Below, piece after piece: positions 1 through 9,329 of a stretch of 27,774 nucleotides of DNA. The position numbers and the translations under genes are program-made. Source of the stretch: an uncultured Methanobrevibacter sp. (GTDB lineage Archaea > Methanobacteriota > Methanobacteria > Methanobacteriales > Methanobacteriaceae). The number at the start of each line of letters is the position of its first letter. Within the stretch, counting starts at the first letter, position 1. Under the pieces are notes generated by a model. The model made no database searches. It had not been told where the DNA came from and saw only the letters and a list, made by a program, of their open reading frames with translations. Location: NCBI RefSeq assembly GCF_900314615.1, contig NZ_OMWA01000031.1:1-27774 (forward strand), written 5' to 3'.

Positions 1-114
1 TACTACAGACAAACCAACCCAGAAAAAATAAAGAAATTATACAAGACCAAAAATGGAATTCTAACATTTTTAGACTTCCAAATGCAAAACTGGACACAAT
101 CACATAAAAATTAA
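1..114 (+). CDS. C-terminal fragment of an unidentified protein
   Basis: An open frame runs from the window edge in frame 1 and stops at TAA 112-114, giving 37 visible residues (ends in QMQNWTQSHKN). The stretch is rich in Lys, Gln and Asn, with no transmembrane segment. The start and most of the gene lie upstream of the window. I do not recognise the family from so short a tail. The downstream ~230 bases hold no gene, which fits a gene end. It could be a chance frame, since AT-rich DNA still allows 37 codons at the edge. Confidence 0.45.
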   Translation, partial: YYRQTNPEKIKKLYKTKNGILTFLDFQMQNWTQSHKN

Positions 115-325
115 ATAAGGCTATAAAATTTTACAGACTCATTTTTTTCAAAAACACCACTCAAAAAACTATCCATATAATTACAATAACGATTAATTAA
201 ATTATAACTTAACAAAAATTAATCAATTTAATCAAACATTATTTCAAGATAAATTACACTTATTCTAAAAAAATTAATGTTTGAATAATTTCATCTACAT
301 GTACAGAGTAGTTTTTTAGAATTTA
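115..325. other. AT-rich intergenic stretch, no gene seen
   Basis: Very AT-rich spacer between a + strand gene end and the 3' end of the - strand adhesin gene. It holds short T-runs (around 146-152) that could terminate the upstream + strand transcript. I see no RNA fold, promoter or reading frame that I can defend. Confidence 0.5.
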
Positions 326-362
326 ATAAAAAAAGAAAAAAAGATAGAGATGAAAATCTCTA
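326..362 (-). terminator. Stem-loop plus U-tract terminator across the stop codon
   Basis: A perfect 7-bp stem, TAGAGAT (345-351) and ATCTCTA (356-362), closes a 4-nt loop. Read on the - strand it is followed by a long U-rich tract (326-344). The adhesin stop codon TAG (360-362) is part of the stem. It looks like a bacterial-style intrinsic terminator, although archaea mainly need only the U-tract. Confidence 0.7.
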
Positions 363-3300
363 TTTAATTGTTATTTTAACTGATTTGCTTGCAGCTTTGT
401 AAGTGTTGTCACCAGCATATTTAATGGAAGCAGTGAATTTGCCTTTTTTGGTTATTTTAAGGCTGAATGTTGCCTGACCTTTAGCGTTTGTTTTTGCTGT
501 GTAGGTTTTTCCATTAAGTTTAAGGGTGACTTTTTTACCTTTAGCAAGGTATGTTTTTCCATCGATGGATGATCCTTTGATGGTTTTTAAAGTTACAGTG
601 TATTTTTTGGTTTTCGCAGTAGCTTTAAATGTTTTTGCGCTTGCAGAAATTGAGGTAGTTTTCTTGTTGATAGTAACTTTGTGTACAGCCATAGAAGCGT
701 TGTAGTCCTTATCACCTAAGAATACCAGTACAAATGTGTATAAACCTGCGTTTTTCAAGTTAATTTGAACACTTGCATAACCGTTTGCATCAGTGGTTCT
801 GTTTAATGTAACACCATTGTAACCAATATAGATTGTTTTATTTACAAGAGGATTACCATTTTCATCTAAGAGCTGGAATGTGAAGTTTCCACCACGTTCT
901 CCTTCATAGTAATCACAAGCATATTGTGTGAAGTCACTGCTCATTATAGTAGTATTGGTTCTTGCAGGAGCAATATCTTTTAATATGACTGTTGCGTTTG
1001 AAGGTTTTAAGAAACTGTCTCCATCAAATGATATTTTAATTTCAGCATTGGTCAAATTAGTGATTTTGAAAACACCATTACTGTCAGTTTGGGTTGTGTA
1101 GTTTACACCATCTACAGAGTAATTAATAGTATCTTTTGCAATTGGATTTCCATTAACATCAGTCAAAGTACCGGTAATATTGCAGTTACCGTATACTTCA
1201 TCAATAGAAATCATAGTTGCAGCCTTATTTTCAATTACAGGAGTGTTATTGTAAACTTCAGAGTTAGCAGCATTGGTTACACTGTCATCGCCTGCGAATT
1301 TTTTACCTACAAGGTAGTTATCATGTACGGATGCAGCAGTGTCTCTGACATCAATTGCATAATCTGCAGTGGTTTGAATATTGTTGTTAGTGATTGTTGA
1401 ATTACCTTGAACAACTTTAATACCTGCAGTATCAGTACCGAATGCTTCCCATACACTTTCAGTACCAACATTGGAAGCATTAGATAAAATTTGAGTATTG
1501 TCAACAGTTAATTTGGATCCTCTGTAAGCAATACCAGTAGTGTAGTTACCGTTTACAGTAATGCCTGAATCAACAATATTACTTTCAACATCACCTAAAG
1601 ACATACCGATTACGAGATATGCTTCACCGACAATGTCGTTTCCGGTGTAGTTTACAGAAACATTCTGACCGTTCATACCTGAATAGACAGGATAAGCAAG
1701 TTGTGCTCCTTTTGCGATAATACCGTTGTCTTTAACAACACCAGTAGCAGGACCTTCAATATCAATACCGTTAGCATAATAATTATCAGATTCGGCTGTA
1801 ATGTTGTTTGCTTCAACTGTGAAGTTTTCTCCAGAAATTATGAGACCATAAATGTAGGTGTGACCTTTAGCATTGATTTCATTATCAGAAACAATTGCAT
1901 TATCACCTTTAACGTCAACAACATAAATAGTATCGTAACTACCTACAACATCACCATAGGTTACATTTACCTTATTGAGTGAGAATACCGGATTGTCAGT
2001 GCCTTCAATAACAATACCTTCACTGATAGGGAAAGATACCCAATTGCCGGAACCTGAAGGAATTTCAAACCAAGGAACATAACTGGAAACTAAATCCAAA
2101 GTAAAGTTATTTGCTATAATAGAAGTACCAGTAACATTGTTTACATAAACAGCATTGTTAACACCAGTACCTTTAGTAGCACCCTGATAATCAATATTAT
2201 TTAAATTAAGGAATAAGGATGCAGCATCAATAGCAAAGATAGCGTAAGCATTTTGATCGTCATTACCAACAACATTTATGAAGTTATCGAATATGTGAGC
2301 ATCAGTCTCAGCGCCTTCTATGTGAATACCTTTTCCAGGAGTTGCAATAGTGTTGTTTTCAATTACAGCAGTACCATTAATAACTTTAATACCGACAGCT
2401 TCAACACCGAAATTCTCCCAAACAGTTAAATTACCTTGTTCTGTTGAACTTAAAACAATGTAGTTACCTGTTGCATTTATGCCAGAACCTCTGTAAGCGA
2501 TACCAGTGGTGTAATTACCATCCAATATAATGGAGTTATCTTTAACATTGGATTCAACATCACCTAAAGACATACCGAATACATTGTAACCTTTACCAGT
2601 AATTGTGTTGTTTTGATATAAAGCAGATACATTCTGACCATTCATACCTGAATAAATAGCATAAGCAGACTCTACACCAGTAACATCAATAGTGTTATCA
2701 TATACAACACCGGTAGCAGGACCTTCAATATCAATACCATTAGTATAATAATTATCAGATTCAGTAGTAATAGTATTAGAGTTTATATTGAAGTTATTAC
2801 CTGATAAAATAATACCATAAATGTAAGTATGACCTTTAGCATTGATTTTATTGTTTTCAATTAAAGCATAATCAGAATTCTTAAAGTCAACAGCATAAAT
2901 AGTATCGTGATTACCTATAACATCACCGTAAGTAACAGTCACATTATTTTCCCTAAATTGAACAGCTTCACTGGAATCAAATACAATACCTTCAGATACA
3001 GGGAAAGATGTCCAATTACCGGAACCTGTAGGAATTTCAAACCAAGGAACATAACTGGAAACCAAATCTAAAGTGAAAGTGTTACCAGTAAATCTAGCAT
3101 CAGTAGTGTTGTAAATATAAACAGCATTATTAATTCCAATACCAGCAGTAGTACCCTGATAGTCAACAGTGTTATTGTTAACAATTAAACTTGCTAATTC
3201 ATCAGCGTAAAGAGCATAAGCATCTTTATCAGCATTACCAACAACGTTAATGAAGTTACCTTCTAAAGTAGCACTAGTTTCATTACCGGTTAAAACAACA

Positions 3301-4700
3301 CCTTTTCCAGGAGTTGCAATAGTGTTGTTAGCAATAGTAGCATTGCCTGCAATTACAAGAATACCTCTAGCTTCAACACCAAATCCTTCTTGGACAGATT
3401 CGTTACCTTGTTCAGAAGAAATTAAAACAAATCTGTTGCCATCTACATTTAAAACATCAGTTCTAGCAGCAAGACCTGTAGTATAATTACCTTCAAGATT
3501 AACAAAGTTATCTTTAACATTGGATTCAACATCACCTAAAGAGAAACCAAAGATATTGTAAGATTTACCTGTGATATTGTTATCAGTATAGTTAGCACTA
3601 ACAGTTTTACCATTCATACCAGAATAAATAGCATAAGCACTGTTTACAGCACTAACATCAATATTATTGTTTTCAACTACACCAGTTGCAGGACCTTCAA
3701 TATCGATTCCGTTAGCATATAATACGCCGGTAGAAGTAATGTTATTGCCGCTGATTGTGAAATCATCACCAGATATGATTATACCATAAATATAAGAGAA
3801 ACCATCAGATATTATTTCATTATTGGTTATTAAAACATCATCGGACTCAGATACATCTACAGTATAAATTGTATCCCAATCACCAGTAACATTTCCATAG
3901 GTAACATTTATTAAATTTCCGTCTAAAATAGCACCATCAGAATTTTTAATAACAATTGCTTCACTCATAGGAGCACTTACCCAATTACCAGAACCTGCAG
4001 GCTCTTCAGCCCATCCAACAGCAGCGGAAACAAGGTTTGCAAATATTTGATTGTTAAAAATTGTTGCATTTTTAGAACTGGTTATGCGAACAGCATTATT
4101 ATTATAATAACCGTTGGTTCTACCACCATATGCAATAAATGAATTTATAAACTTGAAATCATCAGAATACATTACTTCAATAGGAATTGCACCTGCACCG
4201 CTTTGGTCATCTGTAAATACAATATTTACATTGTCAATTAAAACATCAGAAGTATGATTTTCTTCACTTCCAGCAACGAAAATAGAATTTACACCTTTAT
4301 TTTGAATAATTGATAAATTTCTCAATATAACATCACTGGAATAAATTTCAAAGTTTGGATCGTTGAAAAATCCGCCGGTTAATGTGATAGCACGTTCAAC
4401 AGTTAAATTCAAATTATCAAAAGTACCGTTAAATACAATTTCATCTGCAGTTACATTTTTATACAACTGACCAGAATCATCTATATACTGACCAATAGTT
4501 TCCGGAGTAACTACAGCTGCGGAACTTTCATTTGCGCTTACATCTTGAACATCTTGTTCAACCGCAAGCGGTTCATCGATAGTTACTTCATCATCAATAG
4601 CTACAACATCAGTAGCATTATCTGCAGCAAAAGTTGCTCCAACAGATAACATTACGAAGCATAACATGATTAATGAAATAAATAAAGTTTTTGACTTAAT
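360..4700 (-). CDS. Giant secreted adhesin-like beta-helix protein, ATT start proposed
   Basis: A 1446-aa surface protein. Residues 1-24 form a signal peptide (Lys-rich start, then a hydrophobic run ending ATFA, mature from ADN). Residues ~80-1120 are Asn-rich NosD/PbH1-type right-handed beta-helix turns (recurring 'ENNNI', 'TNGIDIEGPATGVV', 'SGMNGQNVSA') with many N-x-S/T sequons. The C-terminal ~280 residues are Ig-like bacterial-surface domains; the last ~100 residues are Lys-rich (KKYTVTLKT, TYTAKTNAKGQATF). There is no C-terminal membrane helix or sorting motif, so attachment to the pseudomurein wall by the basic C-terminus is inferred. Start choice: GAGGTG at 4706-4711 is followed by 5 nt and ATT at 4700; the first in-frame ATG (4667) has no ribosome binding site and would cut off the charged n-region. 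A TGA overlaps the Shine-Dalgarno, so no start further upstream is possible. Ligand unknown. Confidence 0.88.
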   Translation of the reverse strand: MKSKTLFISLIMLCFVMLSVGATFAADNATDVVAIDDEVTIDEPLAVEQDVQDVSANESSAAVVTPETIGQYIDDSGQLYKNVTADEIVFNGTFDNLNLTVERAITLTGGFFNDPNFEIYSSDVILRNLSIIQNKGVNSIFVAGSEENHTSDVLIDNVNIVFTDDQSGAGAIPIEVMYSDDFKFINSFIAYGGRTNGYYNNNAVRITSSKNATIFNNQIFANLVSAAVGWAEEPAGSGNWVSAPMSEAIVIKNSDGAILDGNLINVTYGNVTGDWDTIYTVDVSESDDVLITNNEIISDGFSYIYGIIISGDDFTISGNNITSTGVLYANGIDIEGPATGVVENNNIDVSAVNSAYAIYSGMNGKTVSANYTDNNITGKSYNIFGFSLGDVESNVKDNFVNLEGNYTTGLAARTDVLNVDGNRFVLISSEQGNESVQEGFGVEARGILVIAGNATIANNTIATPGKGVVLTGNETSATLEGNFINVVGNADKDAYALYADELASLIVNNNTVDYQGTTAGIGINNAVYIYNTTDARFTGNTFTLDLVSSYVPWFEIPTGSGNWTSFPVSEGIVFDSSEAVQFRENNVTVTYGDVIGNHDTIYAVDFKNSDYALIENNKINAKGHTYIYGIILSGNNFNINSNTITTESDNYYTNGIDIEGPATGVVYDNTIDVTGVESAYAIYSGMNGQNVSALYQNNTITGKGYNVFGMSLGDVESNVKDNSIILDGNYTTGIAYRGSGINATGNYIVLSSTEQGNLTVWENFGVEAVGIKVINGTAVIENNTIATPGKGIHIEGAETDAHIFDNFINVVGNDDQNAYAIFAIDAASLFLNLNNIDYQGATKGTGVNNAVYVNNVTGTSIIANNFTLDLVSSYVPWFEIPSGSGNWVSFPISEGIVIEGTDNPVFSLNKVNVTYGDVVGSYDTIYVVDVKGDNAIVSDNEINAKGHTYIYGLIISGENFTVEANNITAESDNYYANGIDIEGPATGVVKDNGIIAKGAQLAYPVYSGMNGQNVSVNYTGNDIVGEAYLVIGMSLGDVESNIVDSGITVNGNYTTGIAYRGSKLTVDNTQILSNASNVGTESVWEAFGTDTAGIKVVQGNSTITNNNIQTTADYAIDVRDTAASVHDNYLVGKKFAGDDSVTNAANSEVYNNTPVIENKAATMISIDEVYGNCNITGTLTDVNGNPIAKDTINYSVDGVNYTTQTDSNGVFKITNLTNAEIKISFDGDSFLKPSNATVILKDIAPARTNTTIMSSDFTQYACDYYEGERGGNFTFQLLDENGNPLVNKTIYIGYNGVTLNRTTDANGYASVQINLKNAGLYTFVLVFLGDKDYNASMAVHKVTINKKTTSISASAKTFKATAKTKKYTVTLKTIKGSSIDGKTYLAKGKKVTLKLNGKTYTAKTNAKGQATFSLKITKKGKFTASIKYAGDNTYKAASKSVKITIK
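1300..4100 (-). repeat. Three tandem ~969-bp modules inside the adhesin gene
   Basis: The motif NNAV marks homologous module starts at 4100, 3131 and 2159 (spacing 969 and 972 bp, ~323 aa). Each module carries, in the same order, LVS..(V/A)xW.E.P.GSGNW, a VTYG(N/D)V segment, TNGIDIEGPATGVV or a close variant, YSGMNGQNVSA and SLGDVESN. Copies 2 and 3 are closest to each other. The third is truncated or diverged after ~1300 where the Ig-like domains begin. Phase is kept perfectly, so this is an in-frame duplication within one protein. Confidence 0.85.
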
Positions 4701-4770
4701 AATTACACCTCATATTATATATAAATTATAAAATAGTCTAATAAAATTGATAAAATAATGACTATTGTGT

Positions 4771-4780
4771 AATATATTAT
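4771..4780 (-). promoter_or_regulatory. Candidate TATA box for the first adhesin gene
   Basis: The - strand reads ATAATATATT ~70 nt upstream of the proposed start, giving a leader of ~45 nt. A nearer TATA-like string (about 4713-4725) sits too close to the Shine-Dalgarno to serve. In such AT-rich DNA the assignment is weak. Confidence 0.3.
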
Positions 4781-4812
4781 TTTAAAATTATTTAAATTTA
4801 ATTAAAATAAGA

Positions 4813-4850
4813 TTGAAAAAAAAGTAAAATAAAGGTTAAAACCTTTATTT
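4813..4850 (-). terminator. 10-bp stem-loop plus U-tract terminator at the stop codon
   Basis: A perfect 10-bp stem, AAATAAAGGT (4827-4836) and ACCTTTATTT (4841-4850), with a 4-nt loop. On the - strand it is followed by a U-rich run (4813-4826). The stop codon TAA (4845-4847) of the second adhesin gene lies inside the stem. Confidence 0.75.
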
Positions 4851-7800
4851 TTTAATTGTTAATGTGGTTTTTACTGTACATCCACCATAAGAAGATGATA
4901 TCGCATATTTGCCTACTTTTAAATTTTTAAGTGTTAAAGTAGCAATACCTTTGTTATTGGTTTTTGCAGTGTATTTTTTATTTTTAACCTTGAAGGTAAC
5001 TTTCTTATTCTTTAAGATTTTACCTTTACTGTTTACAACTTTAACAGTGTATTTAATGGTTTTTGCTTTCTTTTTAGAAAGGCTTTTAGCGATTACAGTA
5101 GGTTTGAATGTAATCTTATTGGATACCTTATGAAGACCGCATGTAGCAGTAATTGTGTATGAACCTGCAGCCAATTTTACAGTATATGATGCATAACCAT
5201 TTTTATCAGTGTTAACAGTTTTGGTTTTACCGTTAATCTTAAATGTTACTGCTTTTCCTGCAATGGCTTTTTTATCTGCATTCAAAATCCTAACTTTATA
5301 GGTTACTTTATTGCCGTAATATACAGTATAAGCCTTGTTGCCTGTGATTGAAATTTTTTCAACTACATTCAATATTGAAGATGTGTTAGCATCATTGTAG
5401 TAATCTACAGAGGCAACATTAGAGATTATATCATAATCGCCAATATCCAAAGACACATCGACATCATACATAAATTTTGCAACACCATTTTTATCTGTTA
5501 TCGCATTTCCTAATACGTAAGATCTGCCCGCTGAATTAATTCTGTTAAATACAACTTTAGCGTTAGAGATTGGATTTCCAAATTCATCCAGGACTGTTGC
5601 AATAAAGTTTCCAGATCCTCCCTGTTCTATTGAGACATCACCAACAGAGATAACGATATTTCCCTTGATTATAGAAAATTCCAATACTGAAGTCATGGTT
5701 TTGTAGTTATCCTTTGAAATTATGGCTTTAAATGTTGAATACTGTGCAGGAGTATAGGTTTCATCAAACTGATATGTAGCAGTGGCAATTCCATCTGAAA
5801 CAGTTGACTGAGCAAATAAGTTTCCATCAGCATCATAGAATTTTACAACAGCTCCATCCATGATTTTATCCAATGTTAATGTAAACTCACCAGCACCCCT
5901 GTAAACAACATCAGGAACACTTACAGACAGCACTTTAGCATCGTGCACATAGTTATCTGAAACATTATTATTATCACTGTTACTTACTGCCTTATTTCCA
6001 GTACCTTTTTCACATTCAAGATAGTTATCTGAAATGACATTTGAAGCAGCCGCATCATCAACTAAAATTGAATAACCTGTAGCGGAGGTGACATTATTGG
6101 AACAAATCTTGTTATCTGTGGAATTATCCTTTAGATAAATACCGGCATTGCCGACTCCAAGTGAATCCAAGTTTTTGAAGCTTAAACTTTCACCATTTCC
6201 TTTAGCTTTAACGACATTATTATTAATTTCATTATTTTTACCGTTGGAAATTAAAATGCCGTAAACTTGCCTTCCTTCACCTGCAATAACATTTTCATTA
6301 ATGATATTATCGCTGGATGAAATTAAATCGATACCATAGATTGCTTCAGAATTTAAGTTTAAGGTATTGTTTTCGAGTGTTGACTTTTGAGACATTTCCA
6401 AAGTAATTCCATAGCTTACCGGTGATTTTAAGTTGACAGTATTGTCTTTCAAGATAGTGTCTTCAGATGAACTGCCGACAATCAATCCGGTTGTGAAATA
6501 TGGACCGTCAAGAGTAATTTCATTTCCTTTGAATGTATTGTTGGAAGCACCTTGGCCTTCAGGAGCAGTGTGGCCGGTGTTATATCCTAAAACACCCATA
6601 CCATAAATATAATTGTCATTTGCCTTAATGTAGATGTTATTATTTGAAAATACATTATTGTGACTGTTGAAGTATAAGTCAATACCGACTAGTGAATTTG
6701 TAGAGTTGTCTTCACCGGTTGTTGCATGCACTGAAGATAATTTTGAAGTGACATTTACGTCATTTCCAGAAATTACGTTGTTTGATGAGTATAATAATAA
6801 AATTCCATAAGTCTGATAAATTTCTGAAATGACATGTGCTTCACCCATGCTGTATTCAGCACCGTCAATGCAAAGCTCGTTACCGTCAATACAATAAGTC
6901 TTGCCGTCAATAGTCAGCTCATTACCGTCAATGCAGTAAACTTTACCGTCAATTGTAAGTTCATTGCCGTCAATGCAATAAGTTTTACCGTCTAAAACAA
7001 GTTCTTCACCGTCAATGCAATATGAATGACCATCAATTACAAGCTCATTACCGTCAATGCAATATGATCTGCCGTCGATAACCAATTCATTGCCGTCAAT
7101 GCAATAAGATTTACCATCAATTAAAAGTTCATTGCCGTCAATACAGTACTGTTTTCCGTCAATAGTTATTTCATTACCATCTATGCATTTTTCAGGTGAA
7201 AATGAATAAATTTCACCGGTTCCGATTGTTTTAATAGTGTTGTTTGCAAAAGTACAGTCCTCAGAAGCATATGAAAGTAAAGTAAATGTTAAAAAGTCTC
7301 CTTCAGAAGTTAACTCATTGTTAATTACTTCCACATCTGTTGATTCCAAAACATAAACTGCATAAGCAGCTTTAGGGTCACTGACAGTAATCTTATTGTT
7401 AACGATTCTGACACCGGAAGCCTGATTTGTGAAAATTCCCCATGCATTAACCCTGTTTGCATCTCTGTTGATGATTGTTAAATTTTCTATCAGTACTCCT
7501 CCGGATGTTACTTTAAATGTGGAATTATGGAATATTGGATTTTTACCAGTTATTTTAACGCTTTTAGTTACATAAATAACTTTGTCGTTAAATGTTCCGT
7601 CGAATTCCAGTATGTCCCCATCATTAACAGAGGAGGTTAAACCACCATTATCGTTAATGTATTCTGCGAAATTATCAGGAGTGATTTTAATTGTGGTGCC
7701 TTTAAAAATGTATGTCGGTTTTGAAGTATCAATTACTCCGGCAGGAGTGTTAATTGCCTTTCCGAAAACTTCATTGGATAAAATGTCAATATTTGAAGTA

Positions 7801-9173
7801 GATTCCCTTACTCCACTGGCATCAATAGCAACTTTATTTCCTGTTATGATAGTGTTTCCTATAACAGTAACATTTGAAGGCATTCTTTTGGAACTTAATT
7901 TTTCAATTAAGATACCGACACCGGATTCGGAAGTAATATTATTGTTTTCAACTAAAAGACCTGATCCTTCATCTTTTTCATAAATACCTGAACCTGAGAC
8001 TGTGTAAACTGTATTGTTTCTAATTTCCACATTGGAACCGCCTGCATTGATTCCCCTACCAACTTTTGTAACGTTGATCCAATTGTTTTCTACAACGGAA
8101 TTATCAATTGCAGAGATTCCTGCACCTGTTGAAATTATTTTAGCACCAATAATTTTATTGTTTACAATTGTGGAATAATAAGCACCAACAATACCGTATT
8201 CACCTCCGGTTTCAACACCAACGTGATTATAGTCAGCACCAGTAATATTTACAATAGTATTGCTGTCAATGATATTTCCATAACCTGATGTGGAAATACC
8301 TCTGTAACCCCTAATAACAGTATTGGATTTAATGGTATTGTTGTTTCCCATTATCTGAATATTATAACTCCAGGATGTAGCCAAAACATTGCATCTGACA
8401 GTGTTGTTATAAATTACATTAAAATTAGAAATTCCTCCCCTGTTAATTCCACCGGAATAACTTGATAAATATATACCGTTAGCGTCATCCACTTCAACAT
8501 GATTGTCAGCTATATAATTATAATGTGAACCGCTGACAATTAATCCAGGTGTGGATCTGGTACCGTGGCCGTATGTAACCCCATATGATTTTAAATCGTT
8601 TCCGGTAACATTATTATAATTTGCACCGTTGATTATTGAAATCGGATATGAAGACTTACCTGTATTTTTTATAATACAGTCTTTAATTGTACAGTAGCTA
8701 GCAGAATTTAATATAACGCCGGAGGTGTCACCTTTTGTATTTACAATATTCAAATTGGATATTGTACTTCCGGATGCTCCGCTCAATATAGTAATCATAG
8801 AGTTTTTCATATTATTAGAAGAAGTTCCGACAATATTTACAGGTTTAGTTAATGTAAATTTTAAATCGGATAAAGTACCGTCCAAATAAATTGTATCTCC
8901 TTCATTAACAGTGGATTCAACAAGATTTCCCTTGTTGTCAAAATATTTCAGATAGGTACTTTGTGTAATTGTGTGAGAATTAGCTTCTAAAATTTCGTTG
9001 TTTGAAGCTGAATAAAGATTTTCATCAGCTCCTTCAATTGAATTTTCAGATATTTCCAAAATATCTGAATTAGCATTATTATCAGTCAGATTTACATCCT
9101 CAGAAGCGCTGACCGCACCGACATATAATAAAACTAACAGTAATAAAACTAAAATGTTAATTTTTTTAACCAT
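4845..9173 (-). CDS. Giant secreted adhesin-like beta-helix protein with Cys-repeat insert
   Basis: A 1442-aa surface protein. Residues 1-23 are a signal peptide (MVKKIN, then Leu/Val-rich, ending VSAS). Beta-helix (NosD/PbH1) turns occupy ~100-470 and ~510-660. Residues ~662-773 are eight 14-aa IDG repeats with one Cys each (see repeat entry). Beta-helix turns resume at ~790-1080. Then come Ig-like domains and two Lys-rich terminal domains (GKAVTFKINGK, KKVTFKVKNKKYTAKT) related to the end of the other adhesin and of the small protein at 20230-21234. The start is a normal ATG with GAGGTA and 5 nt spacing. The spacer to the next gene upstream is only ~140 nt but carries a terminator, so it is probably its own transcript. 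No membrane anchor is visible; wall attachment through the basic C-terminus is inferred. Confidence 0.9.
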   Translation of the reverse strand: MVKKINILVLLLLVLLYVGAVSASEDVNLTDNNANSDILEISENSIEGADENLYSASNNEILEANSHTITQSTYLKYFDNKGNLVESTVNEGDTIYLDGTLSDLKFTLTKPVNIVGTSSNNMKNSMITILSGASGSTISNLNIVNTKGDTSGVILNSASYCTIKDCIIKNTGKSSYPISIINGANYNNVTGNDLKSYGVTYGHGTRSTPGLIVSGSHYNYIADNHVEVDDANGIYLSSYSGGINRGGISNFNVIYNNTVRCNVLATSWSYNIQIMGNNNTIKSNTVIRGYRGISTSGYGNIIDSNTIVNITGADYNHVGVETGGEYGIVGAYYSTIVNNKIIGAKIISTGAGISAIDNSVVENNWINVTKVGRGINAGGSNVEIRNNTVYTVSGSGIYEKDEGSGLLVENNNITSESGVGILIEKLSSKRMPSNVTVIGNTIITGNKVAIDASGVRESTSNIDILSNEVFGKAINTPAGVIDTSKPTYIFKGTTIKITPDNFAEYINDNGGLTSSVNDGDILEFDGTFNDKVIYVTKSVKITGKNPIFHNSTFKVTSGGVLIENLTIINRDANRVNAWGIFTNQASGVRIVNNKITVSDPKAAYAVYVLESTDVEVINNELTSEGDFLTFTLLSYASEDCTFANNTIKTIGTGEIYSFSPEKCIDGNEITIDGKQYCIDGNELLIDGKSYCIDGNELVIDGRSYCIDGNELVIDGHSYCIDGEELVLDGKTYCIDGNELTIDGKVYCIDGNELTIDGKTYCIDGNELCIDGAEYSMGEAHVISEIYQTYGILLLYSSNNVISGNDVNVTSKLSSVHATTGEDNSTNSLVGIDLYFNSHNNVFSNNNIYIKANDNYIYGMGVLGYNTGHTAPEGQGASNNTFKGNEITLDGPYFTTGLIVGSSSEDTILKDNTVNLKSPVSYGITLEMSQKSTLENNTLNLNSEAIYGIDLISSSDNIINENVIAGEGRQVYGILISNGKNNEINNNVVKAKGNGESLSFKNLDSLGVGNAGIYLKDNSTDNKICSNNVTSATGYSILVDDAAASNVISDNYLECEKGTGNKAVSNSDNNNVSDNYVHDAKVLSVSVPDVVYRGAGEFTLTLDKIMDGAVVKFYDADGNLFAQSTVSDGIATATYQFDETYTPAQYSTFKAIISKDNYKTMTSVLEFSIIKGNIVISVGDVSIEQGGSGNFIATVLDEFGNPISNAKVVFNRINSAGRSYVLGNAITDKNGVAKFMYDVDVSLDIGDYDIISNVASVDYYNDANTSSILNVVEKISITGNKAYTVYYGNKVTYKVRILNADKKAIAGKAVTFKINGKTKTVNTDKNGYASYTVKLAAGSYTITATCGLHKVSNKITFKPTVIAKSLSKKKAKTIKYTVKVVNSKGKILKNKKVTFKVKNKKYTAKTNNKGIATLTLKNLKVGKYAISSSYGGCTVKTTLTIKK
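6855..7190 (-). repeat. Eight tandem 42-bp repeats (14 aa, YCIDGNELVIDGKS-like)
   Basis: Eight uninterrupted 14-residue units, consensus YCIDGNELVIDGKS, encoded by eight 42-bp units. Each unit is itself two 7-residue halves sharing IDG, alternating a Cys-bearing half and a Leu/Val/Thr half. DNA of the units stays very similar (the string ccgtcaatgcaata recurs), which suggests recent expansion. The first unit begins KCIDGNE and the last ends CIDGAE. The regular 7-residue period suggests a short-coil solenoid stacking a ladder of Cys residues. Confidence 0.92.
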
Positions 9174-9290
9174 TATTATACCTCATCATTTTAAATTTAA
9201 TAAATTATAAAAAATTTTTATTAAATGAAACTTTAAAAATTTTCTATTATATTATTAGTTATGATAAAATATAATATTTAAAAATAACTA

Positions 9291-9329
9291 AAAAATAAAA
9301 AAAGTTGATGATTAAATTAATAATCATCA
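9291..9329 (-). terminator. 9-bp stem-loop plus U-tract terminator around the stop codon
   Basis: TGATGATTA (9306-9314) pairs with TAATCATCA (9321-9329) around a 6-nt loop that contains the stop codon (9317-9319). On the - strand a run of mostly U follows (9291-9305). It terminates the CobN-like gene before the adhesin gene downstream. Confidence 0.7.

Noticed and set aside
6855..7190. Evenly spaced 42-bp repeats as a CRISPR array
   Set aside because: There are no unique spacers: the units are contiguous, in frame, and encode a 14-aa protein repeat inside a 1442-aa gene.
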